Below are positions 1 to 8,461 of a stretch of 64,000 nucleotides of DNA, one piece after another. Where the stretch lies: IMG/VR virus record IMGVR_UViG_3300032223_000428, positions 1 to 64,000 of that record. One strand, given 5' to 3'. Positions within the stretch are counted from its first letter, which is position 1. Each line of letters starts with the position of its first letter. Origin of the DNA: a virus. The notes beneath the pieces are model-generated. The model saw only the letters and a list, made by a program, of their open reading frames with translations. It had not been told where the DNA came from and searched no databases. The position numbers and the translations under genes are program-made.

Positions 1-774
1 CATCCAACGACCGTTTGAGTCGGTGTCAAGGTTAAACACACCAGCGGTAACTGTACCTGCTTGTGCACCTGGTTTAGCAACTTGATAGATTGTGCGGATA
101 ACTTCACGGTTGATCTCAGCAAGAATTTCTGTAGAAAGAATGTTGCTTAGTTCGCCTTCAGCGTCAAGACCATGAACTGATTTCAAGTCTTGTGCCAATT
201 CGATAGAGTATTCTGCCTTCAAAGCACGAGTCTTTGCAGTAACAGAACGCTTTTCGATGCTGAATGCCATTTGTTGCATTGTAGTACCACCACCGAAATC
301 TTCACCAGTGGAAGTAGAAACGCCAACACCAGTTGCGACGTTACCAGCCATTGGAGTGCCAGAGTTTGCAGTAGAGTCACCAGAGAAACCAGCGTTTACT
401 TCGTTGAACAACGCTTCAGTACCACCTTGGCTGGTGTAACGTGATTTCATTGCGAAGATCAAACCAGTTGGTTGAGTCATTGGTTGTACACCAGCAACAT
501 CATAAGCGATAAGTTGTGGCATTGCACGACGAACCAAGCTGATCAATACTGGATCAAACTTAGCGATACCGCCAGTGTCAGCATAAGAACCAACAGCGTT
601 AGCTGGAGCAGTTTCGTTAAGAGCACTTAATTGCTCGCTATACTGCATTTGCTCACGTTCTTGGTTTTCTAATAGAACAGCAGTAACTTCTTTACGATAC
701 TGGTCTTTAATTGGGGCAGAACCTTCGTGTTCTAGGATTGGTGCCCATTTTTTAACTAAATCTTTGCGATCCAT
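1..774 (-). CDS. gp23: Major capsid protein gp23, N-terminal 258 residues (cut by window edge)
   Basis: This is the precursor of the hexameric capsid shell protein of T4-like heads. The visible part starts MDRKDLVKKWAPILEHEG and contains the conserved stretch AMPQLIAYDVAGVQPMTQPTG, typical of gp23. The gene runs off the window at its C-terminal side, and all 258 codons to the edge are open. The start ATG at 774 follows an AAAGGA ribosome site. It lies just downstream of the scaffold gene gp22, the usual 21-22-23 order. In T4 the N-terminal arm is removed by the gp21 protease; the cleavage site was not assigned here. Identification rests on sequence resemblance and gene order. Confidence 0.95.
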   Translation of the reverse strand, partial: MDRKDLVKKWAPILEHEGSAPIKDQYRKEVTAVLLENQEREQMQYSEQLSALNETAPANAVGSYADTGGIAKFDPVLISLVRRAMPQLIAYDVAGVQPMTQPTGLIFAMKSRYTSQGGTEALFNEVNAGFSGDSTANSGTPMAGNVATGVGVSTSTGEDFGGGTTMQQMAFSIEKRSVTAKTRALKAEYSIELAQDLKSVHGLDAEGELSNILSTEILAEINREVIRTIYQVAKPGAQAGTVTAGVFNLDTDSNGRWM

Positions 775-785
775 TTTGGATTCCT

Positions 786-1862
786 TTATTTGTTGAGTGC
801 GGATAGATATTTTGCCATGACAGGATCCATAGCTTGTTGCTTTGTTTCTGTCAAGACTTCTACTGGAGCATCAGTTACTACTGATTTAACTTCAGTTAAC
901 TGTTTAGCGCTGAAATAACTTTCACGAATAGTTTTCATTTTTGTTTCGAAAGAATCAGAATCTTCAAAAGCGATTTCATTTGCCAATGTCAAAAACTTTT
1001 CAGTTTCTGTATCAGTCAAACCTTCGCTGATAGACTTAACGATTTCTGCACGTTTTGCTTCTGAAAGAGTTTTTGTCAACTCAACATTAGCTTCAACTTG
1101 CTCATCAAGTTTAGATTTTAATTCATCAATAGTATTTTCCATCTCACCAAGAACATCGAAACGCTCTTCTGGGATATCAATATAATGTTCTTCGAATAGA
1201 CCTTTCAGTCCATTAATGAAACCTTCGATAATCTCTGATTTCATGCCTTGCTCTAGGGCGATTTCATTCTGTGCAATCCACTGCTCGGCAATATAGCCAA
1301 GGTATCCATCAACTTGTTCAACAATTCCCTGTGTATTCTGCTCAACTTGCTCAGCAAGTTTTGCTTCGAATTCTTCTTCAATACGTGCAACTTCAGCAGT
1401 AACACGTGACATAACAGCAGCTTCAAAAATTGTAGCTGCTTTATTCTTAAATTCTTCTGTCAATTCTTCGCCATTTAACATAGCGTCAATGTCTACTTGT
1501 AGACTTTCAAAAGCAACATGTTCTTTACCTTTGGAATTTTGTCCAACGATAGCATTTTTTGATTTAGTGATTGGTTTCTGATCGCCAGCATTAGCATTTT
1601 GTGTTGCACGATTTGCTTGCTTTGATGTAGCATTTGCTGCATCATCTTCATGAGTTACGTTATTACGCTCAACATCTGGATTTGGTGTTTCACCGCCATT
1701 TGGTACGCTGTTAGTAGCAGTACGCATGACAGATTGGTCGCCATTAGATCCACTTGGTTTAGCAGAATTGCTACCACCTTCTTTGCCTGCAACTTTAAAT
1801 TCGTCTAATTGTTGTTTCTTAGACTCTGCTAAAATTTCAGCGATTTTTTGTTCGATTGACAT
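786..1862 (-). CDS. gp22: Prohead core scaffold protein gp22
   Basis: This is the internal scaffold on which the capsid shell assembles, degraded by gp21 in T4. The 358-aa protein has a low-complexity Ser/Asn/Ala-rich N-terminal third (about 25-115). A long acidic, helical, coiled-coil-like body follows, rich in Glu, Lys and Ala, with repeated EEEFEAKLAEQVEQ-type segments. It sits between gp21 and gp23 as in T4. T4 gp22 is about 270 residues, so this one is longer, mainly in the N-terminal linker. A late-promoter-like GATAAATA box lies 39 nt upstream of the ATG, and an AGGAG ribosome site precedes the start. Confidence 0.9.
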   Translation of the reverse strand: MSIEQKIAEILAESKKQQLDEFKVAGKEGGSNSAKPSGSNGDQSVMRTATNSVPNGGETPNPDVERNNVTHEDDAANATSKQANRATQNANAGDQKPITKSKNAIVGQNSKGKEHVAFESLQVDIDAMLNGEELTEEFKNKAATIFEAAVMSRVTAEVARIEEEFEAKLAEQVEQNTQGIVEQVDGYLGYIAEQWIAQNEIALEQGMKSEIIEGFINGLKGLFEEHYIDIPEERFDVLGEMENTIDELKSKLDEQVEANVELTKTLSEAKRAEIVKSISEGLTDTETEKFLTLANEIAFEDSDSFETKMKTIRESYFSAKQLTEVKSVVTDAPVEVLTETKQQAMDPVMAKYLSALNK

Positions 1863-1900
1863 TTAGTTCTCCTAACTGGATAGTTCTGTTATTTATTTAT

Positions 1901-1908
1901 TATTTATC
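1901..1908 (-). promoter_or_regulatory. Late-promoter-like box (GATAAATA) for gp22-gp23
   Basis: The minus strand reads GATAAATA here, one mismatch from the T4 late consensus TATAAATA. It leaves a leader of about 33 nt before the gp22 ATG and overlaps the last codons of gp21. gp33, the late transcription co-activator, is encoded in the same window. The position is plausible, but the site is short and AT-rich, so chance occurrence cannot be excluded. Confidence 0.5.
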
Positions 1909-2560
1909 TGATTTTACTCAGGAAGTGTTGGAAAGCCTTCACCTTTGCTTCTTGAAGATCTCTAGAAGCAGTTCTTCTAATAAGAGATTTAACCTCTTCA
2001 ATATTTTGTTCCACAAACTTTCCATCAACAAAAACCCACTCTTTGTTCTCCATAATGCCACGAACATATGCGTCTGGTGCTGATGGATCTGCCACAATAT
2101 CTGCAGCAGTAGATAACATAAAGTCATCTTGAACAATCTGAACTCCCTCATTATTTGATTTGAGAGAACCCATAGCTCTACTTGAAACACCAAGGTTTGC
2201 ACCGCCTTCTAAAAGACCTCTAGCAATTAAACCATTTGGAGTTTCTAAAATCTTTGCTCTGCCAATCCAATTAGTGCCTTCTTTACGAAGGTCAGTAATC
2301 ATATGTGATACCAAATGTAAGTTAATACCTGGACCATCTGGATGACCGAGTTCACCATAAGCACGATTGTTTTGAACTTGTTCTTTCAAATAACGACCGA
2401 CTTCTTTGTCCATTGTACTTTCTTTGTACATACGACCATTACGATTTACAATTTCTGATTGAAGAAAAACACCTTCAATGAAGTATTGTTTTGGTTTTCC
2501 TAAACCTTTATCTTCAACGATAAATTTAGTATCTTGAACGTCTTCTCTGATTAGTTTCAT
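1904..2560 (-). CDS. gp21: Prohead core protease gp21
   Basis: This serine protease matures the T4-type prohead by cleaving scaffold and capsid proteins (peptidase family S80, herpesvirus-protease-like fold). The 218 residues match the family length. Visible signatures are YFIEGVFLQSEIVNRNGRMY near residues 26-45, AYGELGHPDGP at 67-77 with a candidate catalytic His73, and NLGVSSRAMGSL at 122-133 with candidate Ser126/127. The motifs and the position between gp22 and the gp67/68 genes make the call firm. Only one base separates its ATG from the stop of the upstream 150-aa gene, implying coupled expression. Confidence 0.95.
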   Translation of the reverse strand: MKLIREDVQDTKFIVEDKGLGKPKQYFIEGVFLQSEIVNRNGRMYKESTMDKEVGRYLKEQVQNNRAYGELGHPDGPGINLHLVSHMITDLRKEGTNWIGRAKILETPNGLIARGLLEGGANLGVSSRAMGSLKSNNEGVQIVQDDFMLSTAADIVADPSAPDAYVRGIMENKEWVFVDGKFVEQNIEEVKSLIRRTASRDLQEAKVKAFQHFLSKIR

Positions 2561-2561
2561 A

Positions 2562-3014
2562 TTAGCTTCCTACGGCAGCTTGGTTATCTTTAGCACCAAA
2601 ATTGGCAGTTTCAACTGTTGTATCCCAACCAGCAATTTTACGAAGAGTGATATAACCAGTTACACCACCACCAGTAATAGAAAATTGAAGATCACCAGTT
2701 GAATTTGTTGAATCAGAAAAACCATTTGATGTTAAATCAATATCAATAACAGCGGATGGCGAACCATAAAATATTGGTTGCCAAGTAGTTCCACCAGCAC
2801 CAACACCATCTCTTCTATTAATAGTTAAATTTGATGCTGATAATCCAGAACACATAATACGAACGATTCTAACTACTGGATTATCAGAATTTCTTGCTTG
2901 TGTACCAGCAGTTAATCCTGCAATTGAAATTGTACCAGTATCGTTTGCAACACCTTGAAACTTAATAATAGTTTCTTGGTTGGTGTTTCTAAGTACACTT
3001 GAAGTGAATGCCAT
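2562..3014 (-). CDS. Uncharacterised virion-type protein inserted between gp68-like and gp21
   Basis: The 150-aa product is not recognised. It is rich in Thr, Ser, Gly and short hydrophobic strands (TGTISIAGLTAG, TGDLQFSITGGGVTGYITLRK), which suggests an all-beta fold. There is no signal peptide or membrane segment. It sits inside the prohead assembly cluster, where T4 has no gene. A capsid decoration or head-fibre role is therefore an inference from context. It resembles the small beta-rich proteins near 25.5 kb in composition, but no clear homology was seen. Confidence 0.6.
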   Translation of the reverse strand: MAFTSSVLRNTNQETIIKFQGVANDTGTISIAGLTAGTQARNSDNPVVRIVRIMCSGLSASNLTINRRDGVGAGGTTWQPIFYGSPSAVIDIDLTSNGFSDSTNSTGDLQFSITGGGVTGYITLRKIAGWDTTVETANFGAKDNQAAVGS

Positions 3015-3017
3015 ATC

Positions 3018-3563
3018 TTATTCCTCTATTTGTTCAAGTACATGAATAAAGTTCTCTTTTGACTCTCTCATGTACTCGATGATATCTGTTTGGTTAGACA
3101 ATAAATTATTTAGGCGACTTTGCGTTTGCAGATTAATTGCAACAATAGAGTCATCGGCTAACACGTAATGTAATTTACCTTCAACAATTCTATCAAGTTT
3201 ATTCAGAGCACGAATGTCTTGAACAACTGGGTCTACACTAAACATATTGGAAGAAGCAAGTTTAATATATGTTTCGATTAGTGTATATGTAACTTTAACA
3301 TCGTGGTATTCTTTAATAATACTAGCGACCTTTTCGTCTGATAATTCTTCGTATGATTCTTTTGATACTTGTTCTTCTAATTTTTGTGAAATGTATTCTT
3401 GTTTAATAGAGTATCTTGCTTCTTCCAAACTCTTATATTCTGTTTCTTTACCATCAACTAAAATCTTATTCTCTATTGTTTTTTCAATTAGATGTAAGTA
3501 AGATCTAATGCTTTCAACAACATTAGATTTTTTTAAAGATTTTGTTAACGTATGATAATACAT
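3018..3563 (-). CDS. Prohead core protein, gp68-like by position
   Basis: The 181-aa protein is predominantly charged and helical (KSLEEARYSIKQEYISQKLEEQVSKESYEEL), with no membrane segment. T4 order is 20-67-68-21, and this gene lies exactly where gp68, a minor prohead core protein, is expected. Sequence similarity to T4 gp68 (about 140 aa) is not obvious by eye, so the name rests on synteny and composition. Its start overlaps the gp67 stop (TAATG), showing translational coupling. Confidence 0.6.
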   Translation of the reverse strand: MYYHTLTKSLKKSNVVESIRSYLHLIEKTIENKILVDGKETEYKSLEEARYSIKQEYISQKLEEQVSKESYEELSDEKVASIIKEYHDVKVTYTLIETYIKLASSNMFSVDPVVQDIRALNKLDRIVEGKLHYVLADDSIVAINLQTQSRLNNLLSNQTDIIEYMRESKENFIHVLEQIEE

Positions 3564-3784
3564 TACTGTTCTTCTGTTTCAATTTCAGTAGAAGAATCTT
3601 CAATAGAAAGATCTTGATCTACTTCTTGTTCTGGAGTTTTAAACATATTCTGCGATATAGTTTGACGCATATCATCTAAACGAGCAGAAATTTTCTCTGC
3701 CATTGCTGCTTGGAAAGCAGCTTCTGTTGCAATGGCATCTTTAGCCTGTATTGCAGCCACTAAGTCATTTACTGTATCATTCAT
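3563..3784 (-). CDS. gp67: Prohead core protein gp67 (PIP)
   Basis: This small internal scaffold protein is processed in T4 into an internal head peptide. The 73 residues follow the family pattern: a helical N-terminal half with AFQAAMAEKISARLDDMRQTI, resembling the FESAFAEKL..-type segment of T4-like gp67 proteins, then a very acidic tail ending IETEEQ. Its ATG overlaps the gp20 stop (ATGA), and its stop overlaps the next start. Length, composition and order agree. Confidence 0.85.
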   Translation of the reverse strand: MNDTVNDLVAAIQAKDAIATEAAFQAAMAEKISARLDDMRQTISQNMFKTPEQEVDQDLSIEDSSTEIETEEQ

Positions 3785-5385
3785 TTATTCACTCCTTGAT
3801 TTGTTGGGGTTGGTGCTACTTGATCAGTAGATGTTTCTACTGCAGCTGGTGCATTGGCTTGTAGGAAATTCTGTTGAGCAGCCTGAGAAGCTGCAGCCAG
3901 AGTACCATCCAATTCAGCATGCTGCATTTGCAAATCACCATCATTTTTCATTTGTTTATTTATTTCATCAATCTCTTCTTGGTTCATTTGTAAGATGTTC
4001 TTACGAACCCAATCCATAGAATAAAACTTACCGATATATGGATCAACTAATTGAAGAGTGGTCAATCTAGCATTAAGAATTTCATTGTCTTTAAATTCTG
4101 CATAGTGATTGTCTTCAACGAAGTCGTATCTGATTTCAGTTTTTAATTCATCCCATTCATCTGGACGAATAATATTCTTTGCTACTAACTGAACAAATAA
4201 TGCATCAGTGAATAGGTTAGAAAACTTCTTACGTAATCTTGCAACAAACTTATGAAACTTAATCTCATCACGATTAATTTCAGTTGAACGACCAATAGAG
4301 AATCCTGCTTGTTCTTGTAAACGACCAATAGGTACATTCAATGCATGGAATAATTTGTTCTGGAAATATTCAATATCTTGAATATCACCTAAATTCTGAC
4401 CACCTGGAAGTGTAGTAATCTCAGTGCCTTTACCACCTTCACGTCGTGGCATCCAGAAATCTTCCATCATTGACAAATGTTTACGATCATCTCTCACTTC
4501 ACCAGTAGTTGCATCATAAACAATCTTGTTACGGAATTTGTTCATAATGTCTGTAACATACTGTTCAGCTTTAATTTTTGGTAAGTTACCAACGTCAATG
4601 TAGAAAATTCTACGCTCAGGTGCTCGACTAATGCGATAAATGACCAAAGAGTCTTCGATCATTTTTAATTGATTAACTGGTTTAATTGCCTTATGGAGAT
4701 AAGACATCATCATACCAGTGTTAGCGTCTAGGTAACCTGATGGTACATAAACGACTGAATCTATGGATAATTTAATACCCTGTGTAGTACTTTCTGTAAT
4801 ACCTTTGTCATTATACAGATAGTATTCTTCAACAGATTTAATCACTTCAACACCTTGTGGTGTTTTTTCTTTCTTTACATTTTTGATACGACGAATTTTG
4901 CGAGGATCAATATAACGTAATTCTTGAATCCCTGCTTTTAAATTCTTTTCATCTATTAAAATATGAAAATATAAACGTCCATCGATATACCATGAACGGA
5001 ACATATCATGTCCACGATCTTCAAACTTTAATACATGTAAAATTTTATTAAATTCTTCACGAATTTTTTTCTTAATGCTTTCAGAAACTTCAACATCATC
5101 TAGATTAATCGCCACACACTTGTTGTTTTCATCAACAACAATCGCTTCATTTATAATATCTTCGATTGCCATATCGCAATCGCTGTATTGAGAAGCCTCT
5201 CTATAACGACGAATGAGGTCGTTTTCATTTTTAACGACCCCTTCTAAATCCATAACCATGCCATAATGCCCACCAGCATTAACGCCAGTGTTTATTACGG
5301 TGGATCCATCGGCAGGACTTGGAGGAATTACACTTCCAAGTGCCTGCTCTTTTTTACGAGTTATCTCGAATCCAAATAATTGCAT
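3781..5385 (-). CDS. gp20: Portal vertex protein gp20
   Basis: This protein forms the dodecameric portal through which DNA enters and which joins head to neck. The 534 residues match T4 gp20 (524). Signature segments are YREASQYSDCDMAIEDIINEA near residue 65, FNKILHVLKFEDRGHDMFRSW near 110-135, RISRAPERRIFYIDVGNLPK near 255 and LGDIQDIEYFQNKLFHALNVPIGRL near 335. It lies between gp19 and gp67 as in T4. The gene ends with a short disordered, Ala/Gln-rich tail. Confidence 0.97.
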   Translation of the reverse strand: MQLFGFEITRKKEQALGSVIPPSPADGSTVINTGVNAGGHYGMVMDLEGVVKNENDLIRRYREASQYSDCDMAIEDIINEAIVVDENNKCVAINLDDVEVSESIKKKIREEFNKILHVLKFEDRGHDMFRSWYIDGRLYFHILIDEKNLKAGIQELRYIDPRKIRRIKNVKKEKTPQGVEVIKSVEEYYLYNDKGITESTTQGIKLSIDSVVYVPSGYLDANTGMMMSYLHKAIKPVNQLKMIEDSLVIYRISRAPERRIFYIDVGNLPKIKAEQYVTDIMNKFRNKIVYDATTGEVRDDRKHLSMMEDFWMPRREGGKGTEITTLPGGQNLGDIQDIEYFQNKLFHALNVPIGRLQEQAGFSIGRSTEINRDEIKFHKFVARLRKKFSNLFTDALFVQLVAKNIIRPDEWDELKTEIRYDFVEDNHYAEFKDNEILNARLTTLQLVDPYIGKFYSMDWVRKNILQMNQEEIDEINKQMKNDGDLQMQHAELDGTLAAASQAAQQNFLQANAPAAVETSTDQVAPTPTNQGVNK

Positions 5386-5404
5386 TATATAAACCTTCGT
5401 TTAA

Positions 5405-5992
5405 TTATAAAGGAATAGTACCAACTGGTGTATCAATAGAAACATTAACTCCAAATCCACCAGAAGCACCAGTAGCAGATGTAAAGAAGTTGTATTGGAA
5501 CTCTACATCAAACTGTTCGATTGCATTTTGTTGTTCGTAATCTAAACCAATTGCAGAAATAGTAGTTGGATAAGCATCTACGAATCTGTATGTTTTAATG
5601 ATTGCGCCTGAACGATCCAATTGGTGAACTGCCATATCAACTTGATAATCAGTTGGATCTGTACGACCCAATGTAGTATCATAGTTCTGAATGCCAGATT
5701 GCCATTGCTCTAATGCATTACGAATACCGAAAGTAGTATCGTTGTAAATTGTTACAGTCCATGGTTGGAATGTACGCTCACCAGCAAAGTTAACTGGACG
5801 TCCTTTAAAGAGAACAGAAATGTTCTCTAAAGTAGACGCAGGTAACTGAGCAGCTTTACACAAAAATTGTGCACGCTGACCAGCTACTGGACCAAGTGTA
5901 ACAAATGCAGGGAAGGTTAATTCAACACGGAATTGATTAGGGCGAGCACCGCCACCAATCATCTGTGATTTGAAATCAGCAATATTTGCCAT
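5405..5992 (-). CDS. gp19: Tail tube protein gp19
   Basis: This protein polymerises as hexameric rings into the inner tail tube. The 195-aa product has the gp19 hallmarks: NQFRVELTFPAF near the N-terminus, KAAQLPASTLENISVLFKGRPVNFAGERTF near residues 46-76, and a C-terminal FDVEFQYNFFTSA strand. T4 gp19 is 163 aa; the extra length is a Gly/Ser-rich C-terminal tail. A good AGGAG ribosome site precedes the ATG, and an AATAAATA late-type box lies 24 nt upstream of it. A related tube-fold protein (gp54-like) is encoded at 56.1 kb. Confidence 0.96.
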   Translation of the reverse strand: MANIADFKSQMIGGGARPNQFRVELTFPAFVTLGPVAGQRAQFLCKAAQLPASTLENISVLFKGRPVNFAGERTFQPWTVTIYNDTTFGIRNALEQWQSGIQNYDTTLGRTDPTDYQVDMAVHQLDRSGAIIKTYRFVDAYPTTISAIGLDYEQQNAIEQFDVEFQYNFFTSATGASGGFGVNVSIDTPVGTIPL

Positions 5993-6015
5993 TTAATTCT
6001 CCTTTTGTTCTTTCT

Positions 6016-6023
6016 TATTTATT
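6016..6023 (-). promoter_or_regulatory. Late-promoter-like box (AATAAATA) for gp19
   Basis: The minus strand reads AATAAATA, one mismatch from TATAAATA. It would give a leader of about 18 nt that still includes the AAGGAG ribosome site of gp19. It lies in the short gap between gp18 and gp19. Confidence 0.5.
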
Positions 6024-6029
6024 CTCTAA

Positions 6030-8381
6030 TTAAGCACCAACTTCTGTGAAGTTAATACCAGAACGAGCAGCAACGAAATTAAGAGTGATAAAGTTGATAG
6101 AACGATTTGGTTTAACGAAGATATCAGCAACAAACTGATTAGAGTCGATAACCTCACCAGTATTATTAGATTCATCGCATTTAACACGGAAATCTGTAAT
6201 ACCACGACGACCCTGAACATCACGTAGGAATGGTTCAATCAAATTCTTAAACTGAGCACGAGTAAATCCATCGTTGAATTCGAACAATTGATACTTAGCA
6301 GCAGTAGCGATAGCCTTTTCCATAACGATGAATAGACGACGCACGTTGATGCGATCAAACGCAGATGGTTTGCTCAACAATGTTTTATCACCGTATAGAA
6401 CTGTACCTTGTCCTGGGAATGTAACAACTGGGTTAACACCAGATTTGTACAATGTATCACGATCTGTTTTAGTTGGGTTGATTGCCAACTTAACAACACT
6501 CTTAATTTGACCACGATTTAGACCACCTGGAGAGAACCATGGATCATTAGTGTAATCAGTACGAGCGCATAGACCAGCGATATCACCATTTAATGGGATC
6601 CAACGATACTTGTCGTTGTAACGATCATATTGATACTTGTAACCAGAATCAAGAACTGCGTATGAAGAACTTGGTAGTGCGTTACGATATGCAATAATAG
6701 CAGTAGTAGCATCAGAGCCATTACCAGTAATAACTGCACCAGTGCTTGTATTTTGTGGTGATGCGAACACTACGCAGTCAAGACGAGTTTCTGCCACGTT
6801 TCCGATAACGTATGTAGTTGTAGCAGCATCTGCTTTACCCATCAATACTAATGAGATGTCGTATGTAGCATCATCAGCGAATAGTGCATATGCTGATTGG
6901 ATCTGACCTGCTGTTGGAGCACTTGCACTAATACCATCAACACCACCTGAAAGAGCAAGAATCGATGCAGATGATAATGTTGCAAATGTAGTACCTTGAG
7001 CAGCATTACCCCAGTTAGTTCCTGCTGTTGTATGATCCATCCAGTAAATATATTTGGAATCACCATTAATTACATCTTTATAGTAATTATTAGTTCCATC
7101 TGATTTCTTTGCATCAGATGCTTTAGAAACGAATGCATACTTTTCTAAAACAGTACCAGCAGTTCCAGTCCATGCGCCTGTAGAGTCAACTACAACTACG
7201 TGTAATTCATCTAAAGATCCACCCAAACCAGTAGCATATGGGGATGTAGATGGCGCAGCATCAAAGTTAGCTTTGTATGTCCATGCTGCAAAAGATGCAG
7301 AGTCAGCCATAGAAACTGTTAATGAATTACCGAAAGCACCTGGAAAACGTGCAGCCCATTCTCCAACAACGGCTTCACCATTGATATAAGAAGAACTGTA
7401 AACATCATTGTTATTAATCTTTAAACCACCAACAGAGATAACAGCTGTGCCTTGAGCAGCAGCAGAAATATATGTTAGTGTGGCAGAACCGCTAGCAACT
7501 GCGCCAGATGTATGTGTTGGACCAGTAGAACCAGTTGTACCAGCAGCAGTAACTTGATACAATCTTCCACTAAAGTAAACATATGCGTTAAGAGATACAG
7601 CTGTAGTTGCTGTCCATTGTGTTCCTTGTGAAGAACCAGCAAATGCTACAGTTACTGTAGGAGCAACAGTATATCCAGATCCAGGATTAGTAATAGTAAT
7701 ACCAGTTACTGTAGAAGTAGATATTGTAATTGTACCAGCCGATGCGTTAGTTCCTGGACCGCCAAAACTAATTGTTGGAGCAGATGTATAACCAGAACCA
7801 CCACTAGTAATAGTAATGGAAGTAACCGCACCACCGCTCACTGAAGCAGTACCAGTGGCACGTACACCACCTGATACTTGTGGGTCAGAGAAAGTAATTG
7901 TTGGAGCAGATGTATAACCAGAACCACCATTACCAACTGCTGCTGCAGTAATAGATCCACCAGACATAACTGCTGTACCAGTAGCAGTAGCACCACCAAC
8001 AATCCCTGGAGCACTAAAAGTAACTGTTGGAACTAAAGTACTATCGTATAAAGTACCACCTGCTGTCATAGTAACAGAAGTAACAGTACCAGTTTGAGTT
8101 GCAACAGCATTTCTTGCTAATGTAGAATCAGCACGAACAACCATTAAACTATTAGTATATGACAGGAAGTTTGCTGCAGTGAAAAAAGATGTTGCATTAA
8201 GATCAGATGGTTTACCGAAAGTACGAACCAATTCGTTTTCAGAACTAATCATTGTAGGAGCCATTACTGGACCCCATGGGAACGCACCAGCAAACGCACC
8301 AGTAGAACTAGATACTGCTGGTACGATGGATGTGTAATCTTTTTCTACGACTGCAACGCCTGGAGATAATTGGAAAGGCAT
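6030..8381 (-). CDS. gp18: Tail sheath protein gp18 with inserted beta-module block
   Basis: This contractile sheath protein drives DNA injection. The N-terminus ([36 protein letters not shown]) and the C-terminal [39 protein letters not shown] and [15 protein letters not shown] are classic sheath signatures. At 783 aa it exceeds T4 gp18 (659). The excess is an insertion at about residues 97-311. It contains three repeats of the type [13 protein letters not shown], followed by a module with [14 protein letters not shown] and PTHTSG. These modules recur in gp8, gp14, gp53 and the 2258-aa baseplate protein, so they are probably surface decorations. A CTAAATA late-type box lies upstream. Confidence 0.96.
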   Translation of the reverse strand: MPFQLSPGVAVVEKDYTSIVPAVSSSTGAFAGAFPWGPVMAPTMISSENELVRTFGKPSDLNATSFFTAANFLSYTNSLMVVRADSTLARNAVATQTGTVTSVTMTAGGTLYDSTLVPTVTFSAPGIVGGATATGTAVMSGGSITAAAVGNGGSGYTSAPTITFSDPQVSGGVRATGTASVSGGAVTSITITSGGSGYTSAPTISFGGPGTNASAGTITISTSTVTGITITNPGSGYTVAPTVTVAFAGSSQGTQWTATTAVSLNAYVYFSGRLYQVTAAGTTGSTGPTHTSGAVASGSATLTYISAAAQGTAVISVGGLKINNNDVYSSSYINGEAVVGEWAARFPGAFGNSLTVSMADSASFAAWTYKANFDAAPSTSPYATGLGGSLDELHVVVVDSTGAWTGTAGTVLEKYAFVSKASDAKKSDGTNNYYKDVINGDSKYIYWMDHTTAGTNWGNAAQGTTFATLSSASILALSGGVDGISASAPTAGQIQSAYALFADDATYDISLVLMGKADAATTTYVIGNVAETRLDCVVFASPQNTSTGAVITGNGSDATTAIIAYRNALPSSSYAVLDSGYKYQYDRYNDKYRWIPLNGDIAGLCARTDYTNDPWFSPGGLNRGQIKSVVKLAINPTKTDRDTLYKSGVNPVVTFPGQGTVLYGDKTLLSKPSAFDRINVRRLFIVMEKAIATAAKYQLFEFNDGFTRAQFKNLIEPFLRDVQGRRGITDFRVKCDESNNTGEVIDSNQFVADIFVKPNRSINFITLNFVAARSGINFTEVGA

Positions 8382-8439
8382 TGTAATTCTCCTTGTTAAT
8401 AAGTTTTTACTTTAGACAGAAAATCTCGTGTCTACATTT

Positions 8440-8447
8440 TATTTAGT
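8440..8447 (-). promoter_or_regulatory. Late-promoter-like box (ACTAAATA) for gp18
   Basis: The minus strand reads ACTAAATA in the 80-nt gap between gp17 and gp18, two mismatches from TATAAATA but with the AAATA core. The leader would be about 50 nt. A weak 5-bp hairpin (AGACA/TGTCT) lies between the box and the gp18 start. Nothing else was seen in this gap. Confidence 0.35.
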
Positions 8448-8461
8448 TTTTACAAGTTTTC

